Positions 30,203 through 41,453 of a stretch of 64,000 bases of DNA are shown here, piece after piece. The position numbers were made by a program, and so were the translations under genes. The DNA is taken from positions 1 through 64,000 of the forward strand of contig MBPM02000070.1 of assembly GCA_001695595.3 (NCBI GenBank), in the 5' to 3' direction. The stretch comes from Plasmopara viticola (taxonomy: Eukaryota > Oomycota > Peronosporomycetes > Peronosporales > Peronosporaceae). Below the pieces are notes generated by a model that saw nothing but the letters and a program-made list of their open reading frames with translations, was not told where the DNA came from and did not search any database. Position 1 is the stretch's first letter, and each line of letters opens with the position of its first letter.

Positions 30203-31813
30203 TTACTGCCAACATGCTTGAGCGCATGGGCAGTTCCAAAATATGTGCTCGAGCGTCTCCTTCTGTCCGTGACAGCACTGTACTTTGAGATAGCTGTCGT
30301 CCAGCCGCCGGCCTTCGTGATACAGATTGAGCTGCTGTAGTGCTATTTGATAGCTGACCCGAACTTGATACGCTGTGAGCTCATTGTTGTGAGCCCAAAG
30401 CTGCTTGGGTGTTTGGGTCATTGCTGCTGCTTGCCAGGTACTCGTTCGCACTACTTCCCGCAGCCGGGCGACTGTGGTGTCCATTTTGATACCTTTTCCT
30501 CGATATCTTTGGAACGCTTGCTTCTTGATCACTGCCAACACATGACGGTTTGCCGTCAAATCCGGTACAGTCCATGGAAAACCATGAAGTGTCGGGTATG
30601 CCATGAAAACGATGTTTCCATCTCGCTCATGCCGTCGGAATTTATGAATGCCCTCTATCGTGCTTGAGTCTGCCTTGATCGTGCTGCTGATAGTCCAGTA
30701 AATCCCGTTGGGTTGCTGTTTCAGCTCGAACTCCGAAATTCTTTGTCCTGTCTGACTGATTCCCCCTGCGAGGATCACCCACTTGTACTTATTCCGAAAT
30801 TGTGGTTGATGCCGCATGGTCGCCTCGGTCCCGGCTCGCAGCGTATCTCCTACTGCCAAAGAAGGGCTTCTGCTGAGGATGGCTATCCTCCATCTGCGCA
30901 TTTTGGTCGATGATGACCAATGTCCGTCGAGTATGGTATGTACACCGTATACGATCGATCGCTCCTTCTCTTGATATGGCCCTCCTCCAGCGTGCAGCTC
31001 ACGATTCTATCGTATTTCCTGCTCGTTAGCATCGCTCTGGTCTCATCGATAATGGCGGGCCAAAACGTCTCTTCCTCTGGTGTTCTCATCCGCATCAACT
31101 CAGAAAGGGGTTCCTTTAGTACTGCGCGCCATTTCCCGTCCTTTGTCCAGCTCGCCGCTGATGCTGCTATTTGTTTCAGCCGTTGTCGCCGCTGCAGGAT
31201 GGTTGCTACTTCTTCTTCCTCCGGCACTAGCCAGCTACCGACGAGCTGTTGCAGGGTATTACCCGGTGTGTTTGTCCTGCTGCCTTGGTTGTGGCTGCTT
31301 TTGTGTCGTGGTGAGACTCCACTCGTCCATGGATGGGTTGCTCCACGAAAGGCCCAAGCTCTCCATGCTGCGTAGTAGGCTTCGTGACGTTGTACTAGCC
31401 ACTGAATAGCATGCTTCGCTCGTTGAGTTTTGCACGCAATCTCGAAGGATGCTAGGCCGACACCCACTGCCTGCTTCGGTGTGAACAGAAGCCCCGGATT
31501 CGTTTTGTGTCGACTCGTAGCTATACTCGTTGGAGTCTGCCAGAGAAACTATTTTGGATGTTGCGTAACTGCTTGGCTGCCAAAGATACGTCCTTTCTAT
31601 CGCCCTAGACATGCCCAGATGAAATAGAGCCCTAACGAAATGTATAATCATTCTGTTGGAGCTCTGAGACGTTGTGCGGCCAAAAATACGTCCTTTGTAT
31701 CGCTCTAGACATGCACAGATGAAATAGAGCCATAACGAAGTGTATAAACATTCTGCCGGAGCTGCCCACTGCGGTATCTCGAAGGCAGCCACTGTAAACA
31801 GAATTGACGGCAA
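30203..31813 (-). pseudogene. LINE C-terminal region with zf-RVT-type motif (B)
   Basis: Frames 31259-31813, 30883-31467 and 30203-30901 overlap and together cover the region after the reverse transcriptase. The last ends in the QCCHGQKETLEHIFWNCPC zinc cluster. It lacks a 16-base-scale stretch near 30766 that copy A has (CGGATGCTGC region near 2006). At least two frame changes remain, so it is not translatable as one protein. Confidence 0.7.
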
Positions 31814-31909
31814 CAGGATGACGTTGAGGAGGACAACCCGATTCTCGACGGTGTTTGAAAGTTGCGCCGCTGTTGCCAGTCTGTTTTACACTGTGCGAAT
31901 GCGGGCAGC

Positions 31910-33087
31910 CTAGTTCGAATCCGTGAGCGGTCCGGTGCCTACCTGATAGTTGAGGTTTTGCACAGTTTTCCCACCTAGTAAATCTGGTATTCCGTGAAAT
32001 TCTTTGATCTCCACCGCTGTGTTGAGAAAGATGGCCTTGCTCTTTGTCGGTTGCACTTGGAGGCCTGATAGTTCTCCAAATCGTTGCACCAGTGCCATTA
32101 ATCGGGGTAGTTGACGCGCTTCTTGGAGGAAGACGGTCGAATCATCAACGAACGCCGAAAACTTCTGCGTCTTTCCTTTAGTTCCTTGCACATGGATCCC
32201 TTCTGTATGGTCGTCCTGCTGAATTGCTAACGCAAGCACCTCAGCTGCGAGAATAAGAAGCAGAGGGGCTAACGAACAGCCTTGACGGATACCTAATACC
32301 ACCTCCTGCGGTTCTGATAGATCCCCGTTGACTAGAAATTGCGCCGTGGTTCCATCATGCAGCTTCCTCAGCATTCGCACAAACATCGGCGAAAATTCAA
32401 AACGAAGGAGTACGAGAAACAAAAATTCTCGCGCGACCGTATCATAAGCCTTCTTGAAATCCAGCAGCAAGATTACTCTACTTGAAGCTGCTGCAAGCTG
32501 TGGTTCTGCTTTCGCTGTGGCAAGGATAGCGAGCATCATCATCACGGTCTTCATCATTTGGCATCCGTGGACGAACCCTTGTTGCAATGACCCGATAGCT
32601 TTGCCCATGACTCGCTGAGCTCGAGCGGCCATTACTTTGGTAACTATTTTGTACGCGGTTTGGAGTAGCGAGATCGGACGATGGTCCATCGCATCATCCG
32701 AATCGCCGCTCTTCTTGAGGGGAATGATGAGAGGCTCCAGAAGGATTGGGGTGGCTCACCTCCCTTGAGTAACTTGTTGCTGATAGACGTGAGCACTGGC
32801 ACGAAGATGGACTGTGTGTCCTTAAAGAAATCATTGCTGAGACCATCTGCGCCCGCTGCTTTGTGCCGATCAAGGGCTGAGATTGCATCCATAACCTCTT
32901 GCTCCACTACTGGATTCATAAGAAGGTTGTTGTCCGTTGGCGAAAGCTTCTGGTCAGCAGGTATCTGCTCGAACTTATCAAATTCACGCTCGAGGTCAGC
33001 ATCCGGAACTTTGCAATGATATGAATGGTGCCCAGTATCGGAGACCATGCTGGAACCCTGCACCATGAATGTGCCGGACATTTGCAA
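31910..33087 (-). pseudogene. LINE reverse transcriptase (B)
   Basis: The largest open frame (31910-32689, about 259 residues) carries [22 protein letters not shown] and [10 protein letters not shown], so the catalytic aspartates are all present. The N-terminal fingers part (GADGLSNDFFK) is in an overlapping frame, 32644-33087, with a break near 32740. Otherwise as copy A. Confidence 0.85.
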
Positions 33088-33592
33088 TGTTTGATCACGC
33101 TCCCAATTTGACGCCCGCTAGAAAACCCACCGAAGGCGGTCTGTTGTCCGTTCTAGTCGTTAGCCGAGATGGATGATATGTTCAACTCTTCGCTCTTCCA
33201 TGGTGACCTCGAGCAGATCTTTTCTCGTGAATAAGTGTACTCGACTCTGGACGTTTAATTTGTGCTTGAACGCCTTCCGCCTCTTCTTTCTTGCTGGATG
33301 AGCCGGCCAATGCACGTTCCGCATTTTTGCACCGTGCTATCCCATGTTTGAACAGTCTTCTGTCGCCCAATGTCTTCCTCTACAAGGGTAATTAGCAGCG
33401 CCTCTTGTACACGCTCTGGTTGAGATGATCAGATGGGGTATACAATCCCGCGTTTCCTCGCATTGGTTCTTTCTTGAGGCTGTGTTCCCGCTAGATCCAA
33501 CACTACTCGTTGGTGATCCGATGGTGTGGAGAATTCGAGGACTAATAACTACTGCTCTCTAGCCGTCCACAAATACGGTACATAAAGTCGGT

Positions 33593-34243
33593 CTAATCTG
33601 CTTGCTGTCTCCGGCCCCCATACGTGAAGTACTCCGTAATTTCCAGTTGGTCTACTCCATCTTCCGTTTGCCCTGCAAGGGTGCAGGCGTCTTCCAGGTG
33701 AATCTGGCACAGTAGGTCTGGTAGAGCCACGCTTTCAGCACGACCAGTCCGCTTGCCTCCGAGCCTATCTGACACTGGACTGAAAACGCAATTAAAATCG
33801 CCTGCCAGGATCGTCTCCCGATCTTCCCATGGCCATAATTGTAGTTGCCCATAAGATAGCTCTCGTTCTTGGTGGCTGTTCGGAGCGTAGACATTGACAA
33901 GAGTTCGTTCTTGTAGCTTGATCGCGATGACCCTCCGCGTCCACCGATCTTGAAGCCACGGTGATACCTGGTCCGCTATGCTCGGATGTAAAAGGATAGC
34001 TACGCTTCCCGCTTTGGTGTTGCCGATGCTCCAATACGACAACTGATTGCTGTCTTTGTGGTACTGCTGGCCGCATAGACGTCTCCAATCCGATTGTAAT
34101 TTCTCTGCTTCTGCTACTGTGCTGACATGCGTTTCCTGGATCATCCAAACGAAAGGAGCTTCATGGCGGGGTGTTCTCCTCCAGGCTTCCATCCAGCGCA
34201 ATCTGTTCTCTTTCACAAAACCACGGACGTTCTGAGTCTTCAA
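33593..34243 (-). pseudogene. LINE endonuclease (B), N-terminal domain open
   Basis: 216 residues in one frame, with TQNVRG, IQETH, NVYAPN and LAGDFNCV. The frame ends after YGGRRQQAD; the SRLDRLYV and SDH motifs that should close the EEP fold lie just downstream (about 33490-33590) in another frame, as in copy A. The shared break shows the element was already damaged before the block duplication. Confidence 0.85.
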
Positions 34244-34391
34244 TCTCCACTGATTGTTGGATCGTGCCCGTCTGCGCCTCTACTTTTCCACTGGCTTACG
34301 ATCTTGCATATATACATGACGTCCATAGACGTCATCCGTCGCTCCATTATTTATACTTATTCGGGCTCCAGCTGTGAGCTCTGGGCTGGCT

Positions 34392-35444
34392 TTAATACTC
34401 CTGTTCCCAATCCCTTCCGCCGCGCTCCACAGCGTCAGAGAAGAAGCGGGCAACTTCCCCCCAGTCTTCATTGCGGCGGGATGCCGAATAAGCTTCTCGG
34501 TATCCTGCATTCATGTCGAGCGCGCGCAAGTGCCGCGTCAACTTGAAGATGCGGCTATTATCCTGCTCCTCTTCGCTTCCTGTGAGTACGCGAAGCTCCT
34601 TCTCGTAGATGACGGCGCACAGTAAATGTTGCGCTAGACGTAATTTGTTTTGAATGTTGCACAGCTTAAGGATGTGATCTTTCCCACAGTTCTTGCTCCG
34701 CATGCGTATCCAGTCGTCACTGTTGTCAATGAGAAGGGCTTAATGTTGCGGAAGCGGCCTCGTTAGTTAGGCCATACAATCGTCAATCCATTTCCTGGTT
34801 AAGCTGTCGGTTGTCTGACTTCGGTAGGCTTCCAGATGGCCGTGCATACATTCGTATCTCCAAGCTGCTGTCCAGACCTCGAGTATTTGATCTCCCAACG
34901 AGTTTAGCACTGTTTCAGGGAATTCGAAGAGTTGACACATGAGGACTAGTTGGACAGGTTCTCCTTGTGCAGTGTATCGCCACTCCTGCACCGTACTCGT
35001 TTTCAGCGGAAATGATGCCGTTGCTGGTGTCGGCCACACTTCGCCAAACTTCTTCCAGCGTTCTGCATAGTTTGTAGAGATGCATCGCTCCTGGTCCGCC
35101 TTGCTTGCGGCCCACATCGGCTCATCGGTCATCGGCTCCACAGTCGACGATGAGTGCTCCGTCTTGGACTTCATGATACGGCGGATGCGTTCCACTTCCA
35201 TTGGAGTCAGGGGGTGCGGCTTTTGAAATGCTTTGGTCTCTGTCGTCTTGACACGGCTTGTTGTCCCTCGAACGTGCATTAGCCCATGCGCGAAATTAGC
35301 GCTGGACAACCTGTGTGACGAATAGAAATCCCCGTCTATACCAGCGACCGGAGAGATGTGCAGATCGCATTCTTCTTGCTGAGCTTTAGCATCCCCAGCT
35401 TGCCATTGTCTCATGGTTTCATGCGGGATCTGATATTGTTGCAT
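34392..35444 (-). pseudogene. LINE linker of unknown function (B)
   Basis: Two frames: 34767-35444 (225 residues, starting MQQYQIPHETMRQWQAGDA, ending DDCMA) and 34392-34703 (103 residues, MRSKNCGKDHILKL...). Longer and cleaner than in copy A. No recognised domain. A stop separates them, so they may be two small proteins or one broken one. Confidence 0.45.
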
Positions 35445-35481
35445 GAGGGCTGCTACCTTGTCAAAAACCTAGACACGTTCA

Positions 35482-36762
35482 TCACCCGCAATTGCTCTCT
35501 TTCGGGAAGGAGAGTCGAGACGCGGCGTTGACCAGGAACAATAACAGTTCAATGTCTTGTGTTGGATCCGCCTGTTCTAAGACGAGATGGATGTCACACT
35601 TGAGGTCGTGCGAGATCATCATTCCAGCGAGCTTGCTTCGAAGCTCGGCGATGTTGCCGTCCCATTGCGAGTGACTCCATCCTTCCCAAGAGAAATCCCT
35701 GGCTTGGAAGTCCTCACTTTGACCTGGTGCTTGAGCTTCACTTAGCGGCTTAACGGCTGCTGCATCAGCTGGCGTCGGCTGCTTTACAGCCTGCTTCCTT
35801 TTATGAATGAACGCCAAATAATGGTCGCCCCAATGCTTGATGACTAGTGGTGACGTATTCCCTCGCTTCTTCGCTGGACGAATGAGAGCAGTGCATTTCC
35901 CTACTTGTAGCGAAATGTGCTGTCCGGTTTCAACCGTCTCCTTTCCACGCTGAGTTGTGCTTGGTTTGTACATTATACAATACCACTGCTTCTTTTGATC
36001 TGTATTGAATGCCAAGACAAAGATTTCACGCTGCAGAAAGTTGGCCGCCATTGCCAATAGCTCACTGCACCCCCAATTGTACCTTGGGATAACCGCCTCT
36101 CGGTCAGGCGGTGAATCGGCGTACTCCTCCAAGTACCACTTAAATTGCTTAGTAGATTCCTGTGGCTCCATGCCTTCCCAGCCACGCTGGACGTTGACGA
36201 GCGTTGTTGTGCGCACGTAGTGATTAAATTGCTCTTGTAAATGCAGTTGGCCGGTCCTACATATTCCTTGCTTCAAGCTCCGAGTTATTGCTTCCAGACT
36301 GTCATTTTGAGATGCCAAGTCATTGTCCACAAGAGGTTGAGCTAGCGCCATCGCCATACAATTACCTGTGGCTGGGGTCGTCACCTGACAAAGAGCTAGA
36401 GTGGTTTCTATCTCGGAAAAAAGTGTTAGCTCTTCCCTAGAGTATCTTTCTGGTTGCTTCGGCTTGCCCAGTGGCTGCGCGGCCTGCTTAATCGCTGTTT
36501 TTGAAGCCCTTCGCTCCCGCACTTTTCGCCCCATCAGTTGAGACACAGTAAGGAGCTTCGGAGGTTTCACCTGCACGAGATGCAGCTTCGCTTTCTCCGC
36601 TGGAGTTATCTGTACTGGTGCTTTTTCCTCCAGGTCGTTATCCGAAGGAATGTCAATGGGCCCAGTACTTCGGAGTCGACGGTCAAAATGATTCTCAACC
36701 ACTTCGTCATCGTCATCGTCATCGCCTGCCAGCACGTCGAACCTGGACCGGTCGACTTGCAT
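35482..36762 (-). CDS. LINE OTU-like cysteine protease ORF (B), 426 aa, open
   Basis: An uninterrupted ORF. Residues 1-30 include a run of six Asp (GDDDDDDEVV); 60-110 are Lys/Arg-rich. An OTU-like domain runs from about 125 to 320 with TGNC (Cys135 candidate nucleophile), YNWGCSELLAMAANF (229-243) and WGDHYLAF (His314 candidate). The C-terminus (320-426) is unassigned. OTU enzymes cleave ubiquitin or related chains. Within the element it precedes the endonuclease and reverse transcriptase. The family assignment rests on motif order and spacing, not on a search. Confidence 0.7.
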   Translation of the reverse strand: MQVDRSRFDVLAGDDDDDDEVVENHFDRRLRSTGPIDIPSDNDLEEKAPVQITPAEKAKLHLVQVKPPKLLTVSQLMGRKVRERRASKTAIKQAAQPLGKPKQPERYSREELTLFSEIETTLALCQVTTPATGNCMAMALAQPLVDNDLASQNDSLEAITRSLKQGICRTGQLHLQEQFNHYVRTTTLVNVQRGWEGMEPQESTKQFKWYLEEYADSPPDREAVIPRYNWGCSELLAMAANFLQREIFVLAFNTDQKKQWYCIMYKPSTTQRGKETVETGQHISLQVGKCTALIRPAKKRGNTSPLVIKHWGDHYLAFIHKRKQAVKQPTPADAAAVKPLSEAQAPGQSEDFQARDFSWEGWSHSQWDGNIAELRSKLAGMMISHDLKCDIHLVLEQADPTQDIELLLFLVNAASRLSFPKESNCG

Positions 36763-36804
36763 CTTTTGCGGAAGAGCGACTGCTTGAGCATAAAGCGTCC
36801 TGCC

Positions 36805-38767
36805 CTATCGAAATGGAGTCGTTATCCACTTCTTTTTCGGTTCCGGTTGCACTGGCGTCTCTTGCGCCGAGTGACTCTGGTGTGATACTCCGGGTGACCC
36901 CGGGGCTGCTGTTTCTAGTTGCCGTTCACAGGGTGAGGGCTTCTGCGCGGGTCGAGCTAGTGACATCGCTGCTTGGGCTGCTTTCTGCGCGTCCTGCTGC
37001 AGCTCTAGCCGTTTCTTCGTTACCTCTTTTACTTCATCTAGACTAGCAAAAGATTTCATTCTATCTTCCAGCTCAGCAACTTCTTTGTCGAGGGCCACCC
37101 GGCTTCCTGATCCAAGAAGCTGAGTGTCAGTGTAATTGCATCTTACCACGGGATGGCCCAGGTTTTCTCATCTTAGACATTGCGGTCTTGTCTGATATGA
37201 GGGTGCTGCAGCATCAGCGTCCTGCCGTACCACATGATTCTCACTATACCCCGGAGAAAGTCAGGGCATTCGGTGGATTGCACTGTAAGCCTCCGTCTCG
37301 TCGAAGTTCTAGACTCCGGACGACATAGTTCCATATTCTCCAGGTCAAACTTGGCTGTAATTTTTGGCTGCAGGTACGCCGACAACAGGCTCAAATCCGT
37401 AAAGCGCGTAACATTATGTATGTCCACCTCGTATTTACGCTGCTGCGTCAACCTCGTTCCAGCTCTTCTGAGCTGACGAGCCCACACTGAGCCGGAGTCA
37501 GACTGGTGTGGGTTGGCGAGACGGTGTACGATCCTGTTGAAGGGGAACCGGCACATGCTGGAATTGTCTCGCTGTCGCCCGACCAAAAAAGAAAAAATGC
37601 ACACTGCGTGTGACATGGTTGTAGCTGATCGTTTTGACCAAGCTCAACATCTTACGCAGCTTTGGCGTGTTAGCACGTTACTCTTCAGCCGCGACGCGGA
37701 CATCTTCTTGAATCGTGCGCGTTTGTTGTCGACACGACCGGATCGTTGTCCGTCCACAAAACTGAAGCTGAATTTCACCTTCAACCTGGCTTTGGATGGT
37801 CCGGTAGAGCCGCAGCCGTTCTTGCGAGTCTAGCACACTCTTGAGAAATGCCGGAGCCCGTCGACACACTATAGTTCCTTCCACTAGGCCTCCAATGATT
37901 TTCCATTCATCCTTCGTGCCAGGTCGTAGTCCGTATCCCACTGTCGCAACAGCCGGCTGCATACAGATTGCCCGAAGCGCCGCTATTTCAGTCTGTGAGT
38001 AGGCTGCCGGGTTGAACATGAAGTCTTGATAATACAAGACTTAGACTCCTATGCATGATCGTTTTGAACGGCCAGGATGTGTTGTAGAGATCCTGCGTTG
38101 CTGCTTGAGCCTGGCGTTCCCATTCTTTGTACGATCCGCTCCCCACTACACAGAGCTCCTTAAACAGCTTGCACAAGAGCAGTTTTTCATCTCCTTTTAA
38201 CTTTTGGTAGCGCTGCTTCCCACTGGGAGTCAAGTCCCTATCTACCGAGACTTTGTCATGCGCAATGCAATACAAATCTCCGATCGTTATTTTCCAGGAT
38301 AAGCGTGGTAGCTCTTCCGGAAAGCATTTCATCTCGGCCACTACCGCGTCAAACATTTCGTATGGTCGGACATCGGTCGTGTCAGCTCGAGCCACTCCGG
38401 GAGCCGGCTTCGCGGCGGCGTCTCTCATCTGTGTCGCCGCTCTATGCTGCTTTGTTCCGTTTGACGCGTTTGGTTGATGCACTGACGGCTTAGTCTCAAT
38501 CTTAACATTTGCATCTGCTGTTGGGCTGTCAACGACTGGAGCTTTAGATTGTTCGAGCCCTGGTCCTTCCATATCGTCGTCATGTCCTTCCGACATATGT
38601 TGGGCCTCGCCAGCGAACGAATCTTGGCTCGGGCCGTCGTCACTATTCCCACCGCTTTCCGCTGTTGTCGGGGCACCTCCTGTCTCGGTTGCCAGGTCTG
38701 GCGGTTGTGACGCGGGATCCGGTGGCTTCACCTTGCCCGGGTCCTTCGGAGCCCTCATAGTGCTCAA
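36805..38767 (-). pseudogene. LINE ORF1-like region (B)
   Basis: The first frame (37988-38767, 259 residues from MSTMRAPKDPGKVK) is longer than in copy A because the 8 bases lost there are present here. It then hits the deletion near 38043. Later frames (37678-38037, 37173-37616, 36805-37149) carry the basic part and the CLR-TGA-ENLGHPVVRC knuckle. The last ends PKKKWITTPFR just before the OTU ORF. Confidence 0.6.
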
Positions 38768-38933
38768 AGGTCAGGGGAAGGTTGAAGGACGCTGTACGCC
38801 AACCAAGTATTCACTGGGTGGAAACTGTGTACTCGAAATCTTTCGAACGCCGACAGCGGGTACAGGGCTACCGGGGCTTTGCTCGGTGCGCTGCTAATTC
38901 GAAAGTGAAAGAATGCATTTTTATCGACGCTGC

Positions 38934-39599
38934 AAAAAAATGGACGCAGGGGTCTAGCTCTACCCCTTCCACATCGCGCGCTGGTGTGGCTATAAAGAGT
39001 CTTGCCCAAGACGTTCACGAGGCTTACACACATTATTTTACCAGCCATGATTGGCTTGTTGATAGACTTTAACCAAACTTTTATAAGACAGGTTGCTCTA
39101 CAGCCGTATTGCAGGGGCAAGTCAAGGTATATATATTGTATACTATATTAACTGTGATCACCCATAGTACTTGGGTTTGCTCAATAGCAACTTCGCAAAT
39201 TCGGGATAACATCAGACTACAAATGAGTGTCTGTGGCGTCATGTTGAAACTACACCACAACAGTCTTTCTAGAATCATGCTACTTTGATCCATTTTTTAC
39301 AGATACAAAAACACATTAGACCTAAAATATCATCGAAGGCACACACGCCTTGCACCACAAACGAAAACGCAAGCGCGAAACCGGCTTATCGATTGCCAAG
39401 TTCCTAAAAAGATCTGCCATTTGCAGACACAACAAGGAGAAGACATCATTGGGTGGGAGAGATTGACCACGGTCAACACAACCATGAAACATTTGCTGAC
39501 GGCGTGGTGCATCCCAAGTGCCGGACCCTCACGGATGCTCAGAAATAGAACGTCTTGAGCTTCTGTTGCGCACGTCTGGCACCGGCACGTATCGTTGTA
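38934..39599. other. LINE copy B right flank, no gene seen
   Basis: Counterpart of 10245-10899. The first 350 bases match the empty-site locus at 58200-58560. Confidence 0.6.
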
Positions 39600-41201
39600 A
39601 CGACCCGGGCGTCACGACATCACCTCGCGGTGTCTACACATACAAATCGTTGATCGCGGACGTGTTTTGGCAGGTCGCTCACCCCTTGCTGCTTTGCTTG
39701 ACGGCCTGGAGATTGTTGCTTCCGTAAATCCACCGTACCCATTAAATTTGACGAATAGTGGTGGCTTACCAACCTCCTCATCGTCTCTTTCTCGGCAAAG
39801 GAGATCTGCAGCTCGTTTTCCACTATGTCCACCTACGAGACGAATCGTTTAGGCTTGCCACTACTGCATGTTGTGGGGGTCACAGCCACGCCACGGCGCA
39901 AACGTTTACATTCGCATACTGCTTCATGGTAGCAGAAAAGGAAGAAAAGTATTTCTGGACAGACCGCTTGTTGGGAAATGAGCACGACGAAGCGGACACT
40001 GCCACGGGTAAAGCCTTATCGTAGCGTGACGCCTGCACGTGCGAGCAAGACGCCAACCGCCACGCGTGTGCGATGCGAGAGTTCTCGACTCATGCCCGTG
40101 ACGGTGGAGACGCCCGCTATCATACTCGCGCGAAAGGAAAGTCTAATGGTGGAGGCACTGGTGATTGCGCGACGCACTTGCAGCGAGAGATTCGGACCCG
40201 CTGCGTTCACTGCGACGGCTGCCGTGGCCGCCTGCGTGTCCGTGTCGTGCCCAAGGGATCCCAAGAGGCCGTCACGTGTACTCCACATCATGGAGCCATG
40301 GAGTTGTGAAGCCAAGAGATGGTTCGAACCCACGGACAGGTCGAGTCCGTGTTCATCGAGTTCGGGAATGACCGCGACAAGGGTTGACTCGGTTGACAGT
40401 GCAGCTTGGGCACCGAGCCGAGTTGACTCGAGAGCGTGACGGACGGGAGACTTGGGTTTAATGACTTGTACGACAGTGCCTTTGTGAAGCCACCCATGGT
40501 CAGGCCGAGTCGGTCGAACAAAAAGCCCCCAATTGACAACTTGGTCGTACGAGACAAGGGAAAGTCTGTCCGTTGATGGAGTGTCATTTGCGTCCGAGCC
40601 ACGTAGTGGACGTGAGGGTCCAAGAGATGACGGAACGCTTGCATGGGTGCGTGGACCCAGTCGGACGCATCGACATGCATGGCCAGTTCGCTATGGGACA
40701 CGAAATGGACGTCAAGAGCCTGTTCGTGCCGTTGCCGCACGAGCTTTTCCATGTATTGTTGCAGCTCGTTGCGTGTTTGCAAGTGGAAGCCGACCATGTT
40801 TTGTGAAGCGATGTGATCTTGTTCGAGGACCTGGATGCCCTGTCATTCGACCATGGACGGTCGGACACCGTTTCGGTATTAAATTTGAGAATTCCATGAG
40901 AAAAGCGAAAAATGGTACTGTCCTTACCTTTTCAACGTACATGTCATAGACGTGCCGTTTGATTGGATCAATTAATACTTTGTACGCACGATCGTTGTGC
41001 ATTGGCTGCTGCCACAATCTCCGCGTGGCCTTGACGTCGTCGATCCGGATGGAATTCACGCGAGAGCGAGAGGAAGCGGTTCCGGATTTCACTACTTGAA
41101 GCATCACGTTCCACACCCAGTAGGACATAGTAATCACGCCCGAATTGGCGCCATGAAGTCGCGTCTTCTTCGGGCGGTGGAGCCTTGCTGTCTGCTGCCA
41201 T
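39600..41201 (-). pseudogene. DNAJC11-like J-domain protein, copy 2, best preserved
   Basis: Starts at 41201 (MAADSKAPPPEE). The J-domain reads RDYYVLLGVERDASSSEIRN and keeps the HPD motif (REFHPDRRRQGH). The frame is then lost before AYKVLIDP; this break is shared with copy 1, so it predates the block duplication unless an unrecognised splice repairs it. Candidate intron donor GTAAGGACAG after the DMYVEK segment. The beta-rich part is mostly in one frame (40016-40333) but differs from copy 1 by a deletion near 40373. The C-terminal third is unclear. Function would be as in DNAJC11 if active. Confidence 0.65.
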
Positions 41202-41453
41202 CGAAATCTCCTTGTGTTTGTACCACTTCACCCTCAAATTAAATATGTATCATTCTCCAGCTAAATACTATAAGATGATAGAGTCACAAGATGATTGGTT
41301 GTAAACGGTATTCGATACAAACGATACGACAATACAGAATGGATGCTGAATATTTGGCTCCTCTCGCACAATCCCATTCTTGATTTTGCACCAGCTGCAA
41401 GATCCAAACCTTTTCTCACTCTCCCTTTATATTGCAACGTCTCAAGCCACACC
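41202..41453. promoter_or_regulatory. Divergent promoter, effector 5 / DNAJC11-like 2
   Basis: 252 bases between divergent ATGs. TCACTCT at 41416-41422, 32 bases before the effector 5 ATG, as in effector 1. Confidence 0.6.

Larger units (their letters stand above)
29698..38933 (-). mobile_element. Non-LTR retrotransposon (LINE) with OTU domain, copy B
   Basis: Same element and same junctions as 941-10244, so it was copied with the block and not transposed again. It is better preserved than copy A: the OTU ORF and most of the endonuclease and reverse transcriptase are open. It has its own deletion of about 110 bp near 38043 inside the ORF1-like region and shares the in-frame TGA in the zinc knuckle. 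Confidence 0.85.
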
